From Streptomyces netropsis (GTDB taxonomy: Bacteria > Actinomycetota > Actinomycetes > Streptomycetales > Streptomycetaceae), in assembly GCF_014203545.1 (NCBI RefSeq), contig NZ_JACHJG010000002.1, positions 186,001 to 250,000 on the forward strand: 64,000 nucleotides of DNA, in the 5' to 3' direction. Positions 45,666 through 55,800 of this stretch are shown piece by piece. Both the position numbers and the translations under genes were made by a program. Under the pieces are notes generated by a model. It was not told the origin of the DNA and made no database searches. It worked only from the letters and a program-made list of their open reading frames with translations. Numbering within the stretch: the stretch's first letter is position 1; each line of letters begins with the position of its first letter.

Positions 45666-46813
45666 GCAACTGGAAGGTCTCCCTGTACCGTCCGGAGATC
45701 GGCGCCGCCGAGACCGAGGCGGTGGCCGACGTGCTGCGCTCCGGCTGGCTGTCCACCGGCCCCGTGACCCAGGACTTCGAAGCCCGGTACGCCGCCGCCC
45801 TCGGCGTCGACGACGCCGTCGCGGTCGCCAACGGCACCGCCGCCCTGCACCTGGCGGTGCTCGCCCTGGGGCTCGGCCCGGGCGACGAGGTCATCCTGCC
45901 GTCGCTGAACTTCGTCTCCGCGGCCGCGGTGGTCGCCCTGTCGGGGGCGACACCGGTGTTCGCCGAGGTCGGCGGCGCACACGACCTCTCCATCGACCCG
46001 GTGGACGCGGCCGCCAGGATCACCCCGCGCACGCGTGCCGTCGTCGCGATGCACTACGGCGGCTACGCGGCGGACCTCGGTGCCCTGGACCGACTGGCCC
46101 GCGCCCACGGGCTCGTGCTGATCGAGGACGCCGCGCACGCCCCGGCCACCACCACCGCCCAGGGCGTCCTGGGCACCGTCGGCGACATCGGCTGCTACAG
46201 CTTCTTCGCCACGAAGAACCTCGCCATGGGCGAGGGCGGCATGGTCGTCGCCCGCGACCCCGACGTCCGCGCGAGGATCCGGCGGCTGCGCTCGCACGCC
46301 CTCACGGTGAGCGCCCAGGACCGGCACCGCGGCGGGCCCTCCACGTACGACGTCGACACCTTCGGGCTCAACTACCGGCCGACCGAGATCGCCTGTGCGC
46401 TCGGCCGCGTACAACTGGAGGCACTCGGCGCCAAGTCGAAACGCCGTCAGGAAGCGGTGCGGCAGTACCGGGAGCAGCTGGCCGACCTGCCCGGCATCGC
46501 CCTGCCGTTCGCCGACCGGCCGCTCGAGGAGAGCGCGCACCACCTGTTCCCCGTGGTCCTGCCCGAAGGGCTCGACCGCGACGTCGTGCAGGAGAGGCTG
46601 AAGGGCGCGGGGATCCAGAGCGGCGTGCACTACCCGCCCACCCACCTGTTCACGGCGTACCGCGAACGCTACGGACTGGGCCCCGGCAGTCTGCCGGTCA
46701 CCGAGAGCGTCACGCGGCGCCAGCTGTCGCTGCCGCTCTACGCGGGGATCGGCGACCGGGAGGTCGCCCTCGTCGTCGAGGCGGTGAGGGCGGCATGGCA
46801 GCCGACCCCCTGA
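45662..46813 (+). CDS. DegT/DnrJ/EryC1/StrS-family sugar aminotransferase
   Basis: A 383-residue PLP-dependent aminotransferase of nucleotide 4-keto or 3-keto sugars. Visible motifs are ANGTAALHLAV, LPSLNFVSAA, IEDAAHAPAT, the PLP Lys in SFFATKNLAMGEGGM, NYRPTEIACALG and GVHYPP. It closes the NDP-sugar subset and is coupled by overlaps to both neighbours. With a UDP-sugar dehydrogenase and a decarboxylase-like SDR upstream, it would aminate a UDP-4-keto pentose in the manner of ArnB, giving a 4-amino-4-deoxypentose. The ATG at 45662 follows GGAGGAGATGG. Confidence 0.9.
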   Translation: MSNWKVSLYRPEIGAAETEAVADVLRSGWLSTGPVTQDFEARYAAALGVDDAVAVANGTAALHLAVLALGLGPGDEVILPSLNFVSAAAVVALSGATPVFAEVGGAHDLSIDPVDAAARITPRTRAVVAMHYGGYAADLGALDRLARAHGLVLIEDAAHAPATTTAQGVLGTVGDIGCYSFFATKNLAMGEGGMVVARDPDVRARIRRLRSHALTVSAQDRHRGGPSTYDVDTFGLNYRPTEIACALGRVQLEALGAKSKRRQEAVRQYREQLADLPGIALPFADRPLEESAHHLFPVVLPEGLDRDVVQERLKGAGIQSGVHYPPTHLFTAYRERYGLGPGSLPVTESVTRRQLSLPLYAGIGDREVALVVEAVRAAWQPTP

Positions 46814-48711
46814 GGCCCCGGCGGATCACCCTCGTCGACGGCGTACCGCACCGCGACGGACGGCCCTTCTTCAGCGTGGGCTGCAATTACCACCCCTCGC
46901 GGACCGGGTGCGACCACTGGCGGGAGTGGGACGCCGAAACCCTCGACGCCGACTTCCGCCGGATGGCGGACCTGGGCTTCAACACCGTACGGTTCTTCGT
47001 CTTCTGGGCCGACTTCGAACCCGAGGAGGGGACGTACGACCCGGTGATGACGGCCCGGCTGTGCGAATTGGTCGAGATCGCGGGACGGCACGGCCTGCTC
47101 TGCCTTCCCTCGCTGCTGACCATCTGGATGAACGGACAACGCTTCGACCCGCCCTGGCGGAACGGCCGCGACCTGTGGCACGACGCGGGCATGGTCGAAC
47201 GGCAGCAGGACTTCGTCCACCACATCGCCGGTGCCCTGCGGGACGCGCCCGACATCCTGGCCTACGACCTCGGCGACGAGATCATCCACGTGGACCGGGC
47301 CGCGTCGGCCGCGCTCGACGCCGACGGGGTCCGCGCGTGGTGGGGGCTGCTCGCCGGTGCCGTCCGCGCGGCGGATCCCGGCGCGCTGGTCCTCCAGGCC
47401 AACGAGGCGTCCGCGGTGGTCGGCGACCACGCCTTCCGCCCCGAGCACGCCCAGCCGCTCGACCTCGTCGGACTGCACGGATTCCCGGTGTGGACGCCGT
47501 TCCACATCGAGTCCGTCTCCGCGCCGAAGGCCACCTCCTTCCTGTCCTACCTGGTGCGGCGCGGGCGGGCCCACACACCCGTGTACGTCGACGAGATGGG
47601 CAGCTACGGCTGCGACGAGGCCACCGCGGCGCGGTATCTGCGGGCGGCGGCCCACAGTGCCTTCGCCGCGGGCGCGGTCGGTACGGCCGTCTGGTGCTGG
47701 CAGGACTTCACCACCGAGCGCAAGCCGTACGCACTGCGCCCCGGCGAACGCTTCGTGGGGCTGCTGGACGCGGACGGAGCCGAGAAGCCCGCCATGGCCG
47801 AGTACCGGACCTTCGCCCGCCGGGTCACCACCGAACTCGCGGGCTTCGCTCCCGTGCCCGCCGCGGTCGGGGTCTTCCTGCCCGAGGGCGACGGTGACGG
47901 CGGCGGATATCTGTCGGCCGCGGGGTCCGACGCACCCGCCGCCTTCTACGCCCATCTGCTGCTCCAACAGGCGCACCTGGCCTACGAGTTCACCGGCACG
48001 GCGGAGCTGGAGCGCTACGCGATGGTCGTCTGCCCCTCGGTCCGCCACCTCTCGCTGCACGACCAGCGCCGCCTCGAGCGGTACGCCGCGTCCGGCGGGA
48101 CCGTGCTCTACTCCACCGGCGACCTGCTGCACGGCGCCGGCGGTGAGGAGTTGTTCGCGGTGCGGACCAAAGACTTCACCTTGCGCGCCGCCGAGCAGGA
48201 GGCCTTCACCTGGGCCGGCCACCGCTTCCCCGTCGACTGGCCGCCCGGCCTGATCCCGGTGATCGACACGGCCGGCGCCGAGGTGCTCGCCGCCTACCCC
48301 AACGGCTCACCCGCGCTGACCCGCAACCCCTACGGCCACGGCACCGCCTACTACCTCAACGCCCCGCTGGAGGACCGGCTCAACGCGCCCTACCGCCTCC
48401 AGGAGGCGCCCTGGCACCGGCTGTACGCCGCCGTCGCCGAGGCGGCGGGGATACGGCCCGAGCTCACCGCCGACGACCCCCTGGTGGAGACCACCGTGCT
48501 GGGCCGCGGGGACGAACGGTGCGGCGTCGTGATCAACCACGCCCCCGTGGACGTGCGGACGACCGTACGCCGGGCGGCCACGGCCACCGACCCGGAGACC
48601 ACCGAGCACCTGGTCCTGGAACCGAAGGGCGTCCACCTCTCGTTCTGGCGCGCCGGACCGCCGCCCCGGCACACCGTGCCCCCGGAACCCTTGAAGGGGG
48701 CCCGCACGTGA
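46795..48711 (+). CDS. GH42-like glycoside hydrolase, apparently cytoplasmic
   Basis: A 638-residue clan GH-A enzyme. A TIM barrel (about 15-370) contains FNTVRFFVFWADFEPEEG near the N-terminus, the likely acid/base Glu in YDLGDEIIHVD (usual NE replaced by DE) and the nucleophile Glu in VYVDEMGSYG. It is followed by a glutamine-amidotransferase-like domain (about 355-480, VVCPSVRHLSLHDQRRLERY) as in GH42 beta-galactosidases, and a small C-terminal beta domain. No signal peptide is seen. The ATG lies 19 bp inside the aminotransferase gene. Its place next to the glycosyltransferase suggests removal or remodelling of a sugar on an intermediate, or control of a glycosylated inactive form. The substrate is unknown. 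Confidence 0.82.
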   Translation: MAADPLRPRRITLVDGVPHRDGRPFFSVGCNYHPSRTGCDHWREWDAETLDADFRRMADLGFNTVRFFVFWADFEPEEGTYDPVMTARLCELVEIAGRHGLLCLPSLLTIWMNGQRFDPPWRNGRDLWHDAGMVERQQDFVHHIAGALRDAPDILAYDLGDEIIHVDRAASAALDADGVRAWWGLLAGAVRAADPGALVLQANEASAVVGDHAFRPEHAQPLDLVGLHGFPVWTPFHIESVSAPKATSFLSYLVRRGRAHTPVYVDEMGSYGCDEATAARYLRAAAHSAFAAGAVGTAVWCWQDFTTERKPYALRPGERFVGLLDADGAEKPAMAEYRTFARRVTTELAGFAPVPAAVGVFLPEGDGDGGGYLSAAGSDAPAAFYAHLLLQQAHLAYEFTGTAELERYAMVVCPSVRHLSLHDQRRLERYAASGGTVLYSTGDLLHGAGGEELFAVRTKDFTLRAAEQEAFTWAGHRFPVDWPPGLIPVIDTAGAEVLAAYPNGSPALTRNPYGHGTAYYLNAPLEDRLNAPYRLQEAPWHRLYAAVAEAAGIRPELTADDPLVETTVLGRGDERCGVVINHAPVDVRTTVRRAATATDPETTEHLVLEPKGVHLSFWRAGPPPRHTVPPEPLKGART

Positions 48712-49589
48712 TCATCGATTCCCACGTTCACGCCGGGGAGTACTACCGGCACTTCACCACCGCCTTCGCCGACCAGATGATGGCCACGACCGGAATGCCG
48801 CCCGAGGCGCTCTCCGCCCCGGAGGCGAAACTGATCGCCGAGATGGACGCGGCCGGCGTCGACCGGGCGTTCCTGCTCGCCTTCGACGTGCGGCGCGTCG
48901 AGGGATTCTCGGTGCCGAACGAGTTCGTCGCCGAGCTGTGCGCCCGCCACCCCGACCGGTTCATCGGCTTCGCCTCCGTGGACGCGGCCACCCCCGGCGC
49001 CGCCGACCGACTGCGGCACGCGATCACGGAGCTGGGGCTCAGCGGCCTGAAGACCGCTCCCTGCTATCTGCGGATGTCACCCGCCGACCCCCGCTGGTAC
49101 GACGTGTACGAAACCGCGCGGGAACTCGGCATCCCGGTGCTGGTCCACACCGGCTACACCCCCGCCAAGAACGCGGACGGCCGCTACTTCTCGCCCCTGC
49201 TGCTGGAGCCGGTGGCCCGGGACTTCCCGGACCTGAAGATCATCCTGGCCCACCTCGGCACGCCGTGGACCGGCCCCTGCGTCGAACTGCTCGCCCGCCA
49301 CCCGAACCTGTACGCCGATCTGTCGATCTTCGGCTCCTACCGGCCGCCCGCGACGGTGGCCGGCGCACTCGCCCACGCCCGCGAACGGGGCGTGCTGGAC
49401 CGCGTGCTGTGGGGAACCGACTTCCCCTTCGCGACCATGACCGAGTCCGTGGACCGCATGGCGCGGCTGACCAAGGACAGCGAGCCGTGGCCGGACGGCA
49501 GCGCTCCGCTGACACCGGAGGAGTACCGGGCCGTCATGGGCGGCACGGCCGCACGACTGACCGGCCGACCGGACCTGTTCACCCCGTAA
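48708..49589 (+). CDS. Amidohydrolase-2 family metal-dependent hydrolase/decarboxylase
   Basis: A 293-residue TIM-barrel protein of the amidohydrolase_2 (ACMSD-like) family. It starts almost at the first metal motif, IIDSHVHAG, and shows LVHTGYTP, ILAHLGTPW and GTDFPFAT, which supply the metal ligands and the catalytic Asp. Members hydrolyse lactones or amides or decarboxylate aromatic and heterocyclic acids. GTG 48708 overlaps the preceding stop (GTGA). It may act on a ring-opened product of the upstream pyrimidine-like steps, or on a lactone intermediate; the sequence alone does not decide. Confidence 0.83.
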   Translation: MIIDSHVHAGEYYRHFTTAFADQMMATTGMPPEALSAPEAKLIAEMDAAGVDRAFLLAFDVRRVEGFSVPNEFVAELCARHPDRFIGFASVDAATPGAADRLRHAITELGLSGLKTAPCYLRMSPADPRWYDVYETARELGIPVLVHTGYTPAKNADGRYFSPLLLEPVARDFPDLKIILAHLGTPWTGPCVELLARHPNLYADLSIFGSYRPPATVAGALAHARERGVLDRVLWGTDFPFATMTESVDRMARLTKDSEPWPDGSAPLTPEEYRAVMGGTAARLTGRPDLFTP

Positions 49590-49605
49590 GAGGAAGACGA
49601 GGAAA

Positions 49606-50412
49606 ATGGCTTTCCTTCATGGATACGAATTCGATGAAATGTCGCGCCGCCCTTTGTACGGGGACGTGACCCAGCGACTCGTCGACATCTGCGAGGCCGC
49701 TCCCGGAAGCGTCGTCGTCGACGTCGGCTGCGGCTCCGGGCTCGCCACGCAATTGCTCCTCGAACGCTTCGCGCACGTGGGCTCCGTCGTGGGCGTCGAC
49801 CCGTCGGAGCACGAACTCGCCATCGCCAGGAAAAGGCTCCGCGACCCCAAGGTCCGCTTTCTCACCGGGCGCGCCCAGGACGTCGAATCCCTTGTCGACC
49901 CGGTGGACGTCGCGGTGCTCAGCAATGTGATGCACCAAATCCCGGAGACCGAACGGGGCCCGGTGGTCGGCGGGTGCTACCGCATGCTCAAACCCGGTGG
50001 CCGGTGCGCCCTCAACACCTTGTTCTACGACGGTGCCGTGCTGCCCGGGACACGCCATTTCTATGCCCGTTGGCTTCAGGCCACGCGCGCCTGGCTGAGG
50101 AGCCGCGGCAGCGATCTGGTTCTCGAGCGCGACAAGCCGGTCGCGCTGGAGACGCTGACGCCGCGACAGCACGAGGAACTCTTCGAGCGGGCCGGATTCT
50201 CCGGGGTGAAGTCCGAGGAGGAGGCCTACGCGTGGACGCTGGAGGACTGGGACGCGCTGTGCGGCTACTCGGTGTTCATCGAAGGCGCCACCGGTCTCAC
50301 GGACATGGCCCTCGGCTCCGAGGCGCTGAAGGCCGCCCTGCGCACGACCTTCCAGGACCTGGGGCTGACCGAAGTACCCCGGCGCTGGTTGTTCGTGAGC
50401 GGTGTCAAGTAG
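49606..50412 (+). CDS. Class I SAM-dependent methyltransferase
   Basis: A 268-residue methyltransferase with motif I VVDVGCGSGLAT (about 37-48), GVDPSEHEL at the end of beta-2, VAVLSNVMHQIPE at motif IV and a post-motif LKPGGRCALNT. The C-terminal part is a Trp-rich lid (HFYARWLQATRAW) typical of small-molecule O- or N-methyltransferases. It has its own strong ribosome site (GAGGAAGACGAGGAAA). It could methylate the amino sugar or the polyketide; the acceptor is unknown. The stop overlaps the region just before the next gene's ribosome site. Confidence 0.88.
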   Translation: MAFLHGYEFDEMSRRPLYGDVTQRLVDICEAAPGSVVVDVGCGSGLATQLLLERFAHVGSVVGVDPSEHELAIARKRLRDPKVRFLTGRAQDVESLVDPVDVAVLSNVMHQIPETERGPVVGGCYRMLKPGGRCALNTLFYDGAVLPGTRHFYARWLQATRAWLRSRGSDLVLERDKPVALETLTPRQHEELFERAGFSGVKSEEEAYAWTLEDWDALCGYSVFIEGATGLTDMALGSEALKAALRTTFQDLGLTEVPRRWLFVSGVK

Positions 50413-50428
50413 GAGGGGGGTACGGCCG

Positions 50429-51820
50429 GTGGGGGACGAAGCCACGGCGGTGGACCGCCCAGGGCGGCACCGTCAGGAAGGCCTGCCGCTGTCCTACGCG
50501 CAGCAGGGCATGTGGTTCCTGGAACGGCTCGCCGGCAGGACGCTGTACGCGGACCCGATGACGTTCCGTCTCGTCGGCGAGCTGGACACGGCCGCCCTGC
50601 ACGGCAGCATCGAGGAACTCGTCCGCAGACACGAGGCACTGCGCACACGGTTCCCCGTGGTGGACGGCGGGCCCGTCCAGTACGTGTCCCAGGACGCCGC
50701 CGTGCCGCTGCCGCTGACCGACCTGACGGCCCTCGACCCGAAAGAGCGGGAGGCGGAAGCCGCCCGGTTCCTGGACGCGGACCTGGGCGAACCGTTCGAC
50801 CTGGCCCACGGGCCGGTGATACGGGCCGCGCTGATCCGGCTCGCCCCGCGCGAGCACATCGTCCGGATCACCACCCACCATCTGGTGTCCGACGCCTGGT
50901 CCTGGTGGTCCGTGCTCTTCCGCGAGCTGGAGCGGCTCTACACCGCACGCGTCCACGGCCTGCCCTCGCCGCTCCCACCCGTCGAAACCCACTACGCCGC
51001 CTTCGTGCGATGGCAGCGCGACTGGCTCGAAGGCCCCGTGTACCCCGGACAACTCGCCTACTGGCGGAAGACATTGGCCGGTGTGGCACCGCTCCCCGAA
51101 CTGTCCCTCGCCGAGCCGACGGCCGGCCGGTCCGAAGACTCCCCGGTGACCCGGTGGCTGACCTTCCCCCAACCCCTCTACGACCGTCTGCGGGAGATCA
51201 GCCGACGCGAGCACGTCACCCTCTACATGCTCCTGCTCACCGCCTTCAAGCAGGTGCTGCGCCGCTATGTGCCGGGCGACGACATCCTCGTCGCCACCCG
51301 GGGCGGATTCCGCAGCCGCGTCGAGTTCGAGCGGGCCGTCGGGTTCTTCGTCAACGTCCTTCCCCTCCGCACCCGCGTACCCGAGACCGCCGACTTCCGC
51401 GAACTGCTGCACGACGTGCGGCGCAACCTGATCGGGGTGTACGCCAACCGGGACGTCCCCTACGAGCGGCTGATGGCGGAGCTCGGCCTCAAGCGACGCG
51501 GTTTCAGGTCCGTGACCAACGTGTGCGTCTCCTTCCAGTCCACCCCCGAGGTGCCGCCCGCGCTCGAAGGCCTCGACGTCACGCTGATCAACCACCCCGA
51601 CCCCTTCTCCGGATACGACCTCGACCTCGGCTTCTACGAAGAGGACGGAGCGTTGCGGGCACTGCTGACCCACCGCCGCGCCCAGTACGACGACGCGGCC
51701 GCCGCGCGCCTGCTCGACGACCTGCACCAGGCACTCCTGGCCGCGTCCCACGCACTTCGGCCCGCCGCCGTGGACGGCCCGCGAGCCCGACCGCCGTTCC
51801 AGGAGAAGGAGGACGTATGA
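50429..51820 (+). CDS. Free-standing NRPS condensation domain
   Basis: A single condensation domain of 463 residues with no A or carrier domain. C-domain motifs are visible: LPLSYAQQGMWFLERL (C1), RHEALRTRF (C2), TTHHLVSDAWSW (C3, near residue 150), YAAFVRWQRDWL, VGFFVNVLPLRT (C5) and NRDVPYERLM (C6). The C3 motif is HHxxxDA instead of HHxxxDG, keeping the catalytic second His and the Asp. GTG 50429 is chosen because AGGAGGGGGG precedes it. The stop overlaps the next ATG. Free-standing C domains can release assembly-line chains by ester or amide formation with a separate acceptor, as in enacyloxin; that role is inferred here. Confidence 0.88.
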   Translation: MGDEATAVDRPGRHRQEGLPLSYAQQGMWFLERLAGRTLYADPMTFRLVGELDTAALHGSIEELVRRHEALRTRFPVVDGGPVQYVSQDAAVPLPLTDLTALDPKEREAEAARFLDADLGEPFDLAHGPVIRAALIRLAPREHIVRITTHHLVSDAWSWWSVLFRELERLYTARVHGLPSPLPPVETHYAAFVRWQRDWLEGPVYPGQLAYWRKTLAGVAPLPELSLAEPTAGRSEDSPVTRWLTFPQPLYDRLREISRREHVTLYMLLLTAFKQVLRRYVPGDDILVATRGGFRSRVEFERAVGFFVNVLPLRTRVPETADFRELLHDVRRNLIGVYANRDVPYERLMAELGLKRRGFRSVTNVCVSFQSTPEVPPALEGLDVTLINHPDPFSGYDLDLGFYEEDGALRALLTHRRAQYDDAAAARLLDDLHQALLAASHALRPAAVDGPRARPPFQEKEDV

Positions 51821-52863
51821 GGGCCTTGCAGTGGCACGGGGCGTACCAGGTGAAGATCACCGACGAGGTCGCCACGCCCCGCGTCGAGGACCCCCGGGAC
51901 GCCGTCGTCCGGGTGGTCAGGAGCGCGATCTGCGGCACCGATCTGCACCCCTACCGGGGCGAGATCGCGTCGTTCACGCCGGGCACGGTCACCGGACACG
52001 AGTTCACCGGCGTGATCGAGACCGTCGGGCCGGGGGTGCGCGACCTCGCCCCCGGCGACCGGGTCGTCGCCTCGGACATCATCGCGTGCGGGCACTGCGG
52101 CCCGTGCCGACGGGGATGGCACTACCAGTGCGACCGGGTGGGCCTCTTCGGCTACGACACCGTCGTCGGCACGACACCGTTCGCGGGCGGCCACGCCGAG
52201 TACGTGCGCGTGCCCTTCGCCGATGTGGTGCTGTTCCCCGTCCCCGACACCGTCTCCGACGAACAGGCCCTGCTCATCGGGGACGTCCTCGCCACCGGCT
52301 ACGCCGGCGCGGTGGGCGGAGAGGTGCGCCCCGGGGACACCGTCGCCGTGGTGGGCTGCGGCCCCGTGGGCCTGCTGGCCATGCAGGCCGCCCGGGTCCT
52401 CGGCGCCGCCAGGGTGCTGGCCGTCGACCCGCTGGAGAGCCGGCGCGCCCTGGCCGCCCACCACGGCGCCCACCCGGTCCCCACCGGCGCGGACCTCCCC
52501 GAGCGGGTCCGGGACCTGACGGACGGGCGCGGCGCGGACGTCGTCCTGGAAGCCGTCGGCACCGACGCCGCCCTGCTGAGCGCGCTGGAGATCGTCCGGC
52601 CGAGGGGCGTGGTGTGCGCCGTGGGTTCCCACGCCTCCGAGGCGATGCCCATGCCCACGCGCCTGGCCTTCGCCAAGGAGATCACCCTGCGGTTCGCCGT
52701 CGGGGACCCGATCAGCGCGCGGGAACCCCTGATGAACCTGGTGTGCGGCGGCCGGATCGACCCCACCTTCGTCATCTCGCACCGGCTTCCGCTATCCGAA
52801 GCCGCCGAGGGGTTCCGGCTGTTCGACGCCGGTGAGGCGAGCAAGGTGGTGCTGATCCCGTGA
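51817..52863 (+). CDS. Zinc-dependent alcohol dehydrogenase (MDR family)
   Basis: A 348-residue medium-chain dehydrogenase. Catalytic zinc ligands are in ICGTDLH and GHEFTGVI; the structural zinc cluster is in CGHCGPCRRGWHYQC; the NAD-binding fold has GCGPVGLLAMQAA. It oxidises an alcohol or reduces a carbonyl. ATG 51817 overlaps the C-domain stop, and its own stop overlaps the NRPS GTG, so it is tied to the C and A-PCP-C proteins. It may make the aldehyde used by the aldehyde dehydrogenase downstream, or modify the amine or acid unit loaded by the NRPS. Confidence 0.9.
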   Translation: MRALQWHGAYQVKITDEVATPRVEDPRDAVVRVVRSAICGTDLHPYRGEIASFTPGTVTGHEFTGVIETVGPGVRDLAPGDRVVASDIIACGHCGPCRRGWHYQCDRVGLFGYDTVVGTTPFAGGHAEYVRVPFADVVLFPVPDTVSDEQALLIGDVLATGYAGAVGGEVRPGDTVAVVGCGPVGLLAMQAARVLGAARVLAVDPLESRRALAAHHGAHPVPTGADLPERVRDLTDGRGADVVLEAVGTDAALLSALEIVRPRGVVCAVGSHASEAMPMPTRLAFAKEITLRFAVGDPISAREPLMNLVCGGRIDPTFVISHRLPLSEAAEGFRLFDAGEASKVVLIP

Positions 52864-55800
52864 GCACCCCCACCACAGCGCCGTCGGTGGTCGGGGGAGA
52901 CCGGTTCGCCACCGCCGGTGTGCACCGGCTGATCGAGGAACAGGCACGCCGCACCCCGGACGCCGTCGCTGTGCTCTGCGGCGACCAGCGCCTCGGCTAC
53001 GCGCAGCTGGACCTGCGGGCCGACCGGCTCGCCCGCCGACTGCGCCGCCACGGGGTGGGCCCGGAGGTCAGGGTGGGCATCCACCTGCCCCGTTCCGTCG
53101 AGTTGGCGGTGGCGGTCCTCGCCGTCCTCAAGGCAGGCGGCGTCTGTGTTCCGCTCGACCCCGGTTACCCCCGCGACCGGCTCGCCTTCATCCTGGACGA
53201 CGTCGCCGCCCCGGTCCTGCTGACCCGGCACCCGGCCTCCGGGCCCGCCGCGGACTACTCCGGCACCCTCGTGCATCCGGAGGACGCTCCGGACGACGCC
53301 CCGGTGGACGAGCCGCAGCCTGCGGAAGGCCGCCCGCTCCACCCCGAGAACCTGGCCTGGGTGGCGTACACCTCCGGCTCGACCGGCAGGCCCAAGGGCG
53401 TCGGCCTCGCCCACGGCCCCCTGGCCAACCTCGCCCTGGAGGTCGGCCGACGGCTCGGACTGGGGCCGGGCGACCGCGTGTTGCAGTTCGCCTCCATCGG
53501 CTTCTCGGTGGCCGCTGAGGAGATCCTCTCGACCTGGGTCACCGGGGCCTGCCTGGTACTCGACCCCGAGGACTCCCTCGCCGACAGCGCCCGCCTGCGG
53601 GCCGTGGCCGAGCAGCAGGGCGTCACCGTCATGCAGCTCACCCCTGCCTACTGGTACGAGTGGTCGCGCGAGCTGGAACACGACGGGCTGCCACGGCCTC
53701 CCGCCTCGCTGCGCCTGCTGGTCGTGGGCAGCGAGGCGGTCGCCGTCGACAAGGTCGCGGCCTGGCTGCCCACCGGGGTGCGCCTGGTGCAGGAGTACGG
53801 CGCCACCGAGGGCACCGTCTCCCAGCTGCTGTACGAGGTCACCGGGCCGGCGGCCGAGGTGGGCACGTGGTCGCGCGTCCCCGTCGGGACGCCGCTGGGC
53901 GGTGTCCGGGTGCGCGTGCTCGACGAGCGGTTGCGCCCCGTGCCGGACGGGCGGCCCGGCGAGCTGTACCTCGCCGGCGACAGCGTCTCCCGCGGCTACC
54001 TGGGGCGGCCCGGGATGACGGCCGAGCGGTTCGTCGCCGACCCGTACGGCGACCGGCCGGGCAGCCGGATGTACCGCACCGGCGACCTCGCACGCCGTCG
54101 GCCCGACGGCAACCTCGAATTCCTCGGCCGGATCGACCACCAGATCAAGATCCGCGGCATCCGCGTCGAACCGGGCGAGGTCGAGTCGGTCATCAGGCGG
54201 TACCCGGGGGTGGCGGAGTGCGCGGTCCTGGCCCGGAAGAACGCCGCCGGGACCGACCAGCTGTGCGCCTGCGTGGTCTGGGAAGCAGGGCGGGACGACG
54301 CGGGCCTGCGCGCGCACCTCACCACCCAGCTCTCACCCGCGCTCGTCCCCTCCCGCGTCGTCCCCGTCGCCGGCCTCCCCCTCAACCCGAACGGCAAGGT
54401 GGACCGCCGAGCGCTCCGGGACCTGCCGCTCGACGCGGAGCCCGCAGCCCCGGGCGGCACCGGGCCCGGGCCGCGCACCCCGCTGGAAGCCGCCCTCGCC
54501 GGGATCTGGGCGATGACGCTCGGCCACTCCCACATCGGCGTCGAGGACGACTTCTTCGCACTCGGCGGCGACTCCCTGACGGCCACCCGGCTCGCGGCCC
54601 ACCTGCGTGAGGCGCTCGCCGTCGACGTACGACAGCGGATGGTCTTCGAGGCACCGACCGTGAGCGCGCTCGCGGCACTGATCTCAGCGGAGCGGAGCGC
54701 GCCCGGCGAGGGTGCGCGGCAGACGCCGGAGCCGACGCGTGCCCCCGTGACGGCCTCCCAGCGCCGGATGTGGATCCTGCACAAGATGGCACCGTCCGGC
54801 GCCGCCTACAACGACCCGGTGGTCCTGCGGCTGGAGGGAGAGCTCGATCAGCGGGCCGTGCTGGGGGCGCTGCGGCGGATCGTACGGCGGCACGCGACGC
54901 TGCGCACCACCATAGGCAGCGAGGACGGGCGTCCCGTACAGCTCATCGCCCCGCCCGCCACCGCCGACGCGCTCACCCTCGACGTCACCGACCTCTCCGG
55001 CCACCCGGAGGGCGCACTGCGCCGCCGGGTCGCCGAACTGGCCGGTGCCCCCTTCGACCTCACCCGCGGCCCGCTGATCCGAGCGGCCTTGCTGCGTGCC
55101 GCACCCCACGACCACGTCCTGGTACTCGTCTTCCACCACATCGTCTTCGACGGCTGGTCGATGGACGTGTTGTTCCGCGAGCTCACGCAGCACTACCGGG
55201 AGGCCAGGACAGGGGTGCCGGCGCTGCTGCCGCCCCTGCCGACGCAGTACGCGGACCACGCCGTCAGACAGAGCCGACAGCACACAGGGCCGGCCATGGA
55301 CCGGCAACTCGCCTATTGGAAGAACAAACTGGCAGGAGCTCCGTCCGTCACGAGGCTGCCCCCCGCCCGCGATGCCGCCGACGGCGGCCCCGTGGGTGCG
55401 ACCGTCCGCCCCTTCTCCGTCCGGCCGGACGTGGCGGCGGCGCTGCGCGATCTGGCCGCGGCCGAACGCGTCACCCCGTTCATGGTGCTGCTCGCCGGGT
55501 TCCTGACGCTCGTCCACCGGGCCGGCGGCGCCCGCGACATGGTGGTCGGCACACTCCTGTCCGGCCGTGACCGCCCGGAGACCGCCGATCTGATCGGCCT
55601 GTTCACCCGCACCCTCGCCCTGCGCACCGAGCTTCCCGAGGGGACGACGTTCCGTCGCTTCCTGCCCAGGGTGAAGGAAACGGTCCAGGAGGCCATGGCC
55701 CATCAGGACGTTCCGTTCGACCGCGTCGTCGAGGAACTCCGCCCGCCCCGCGGCCGCCACAGCCCCGTGTTCCAGTTGATGTTCTCCTACGGCAGCACGA

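Noticed and set aside
45451..46794. Fusion of the GH42-like protein to an upstream 448-residue segment
   Set aside because: The segment is Arg-rich shadow of the nucleotidyltransferase and aminotransferase genes.
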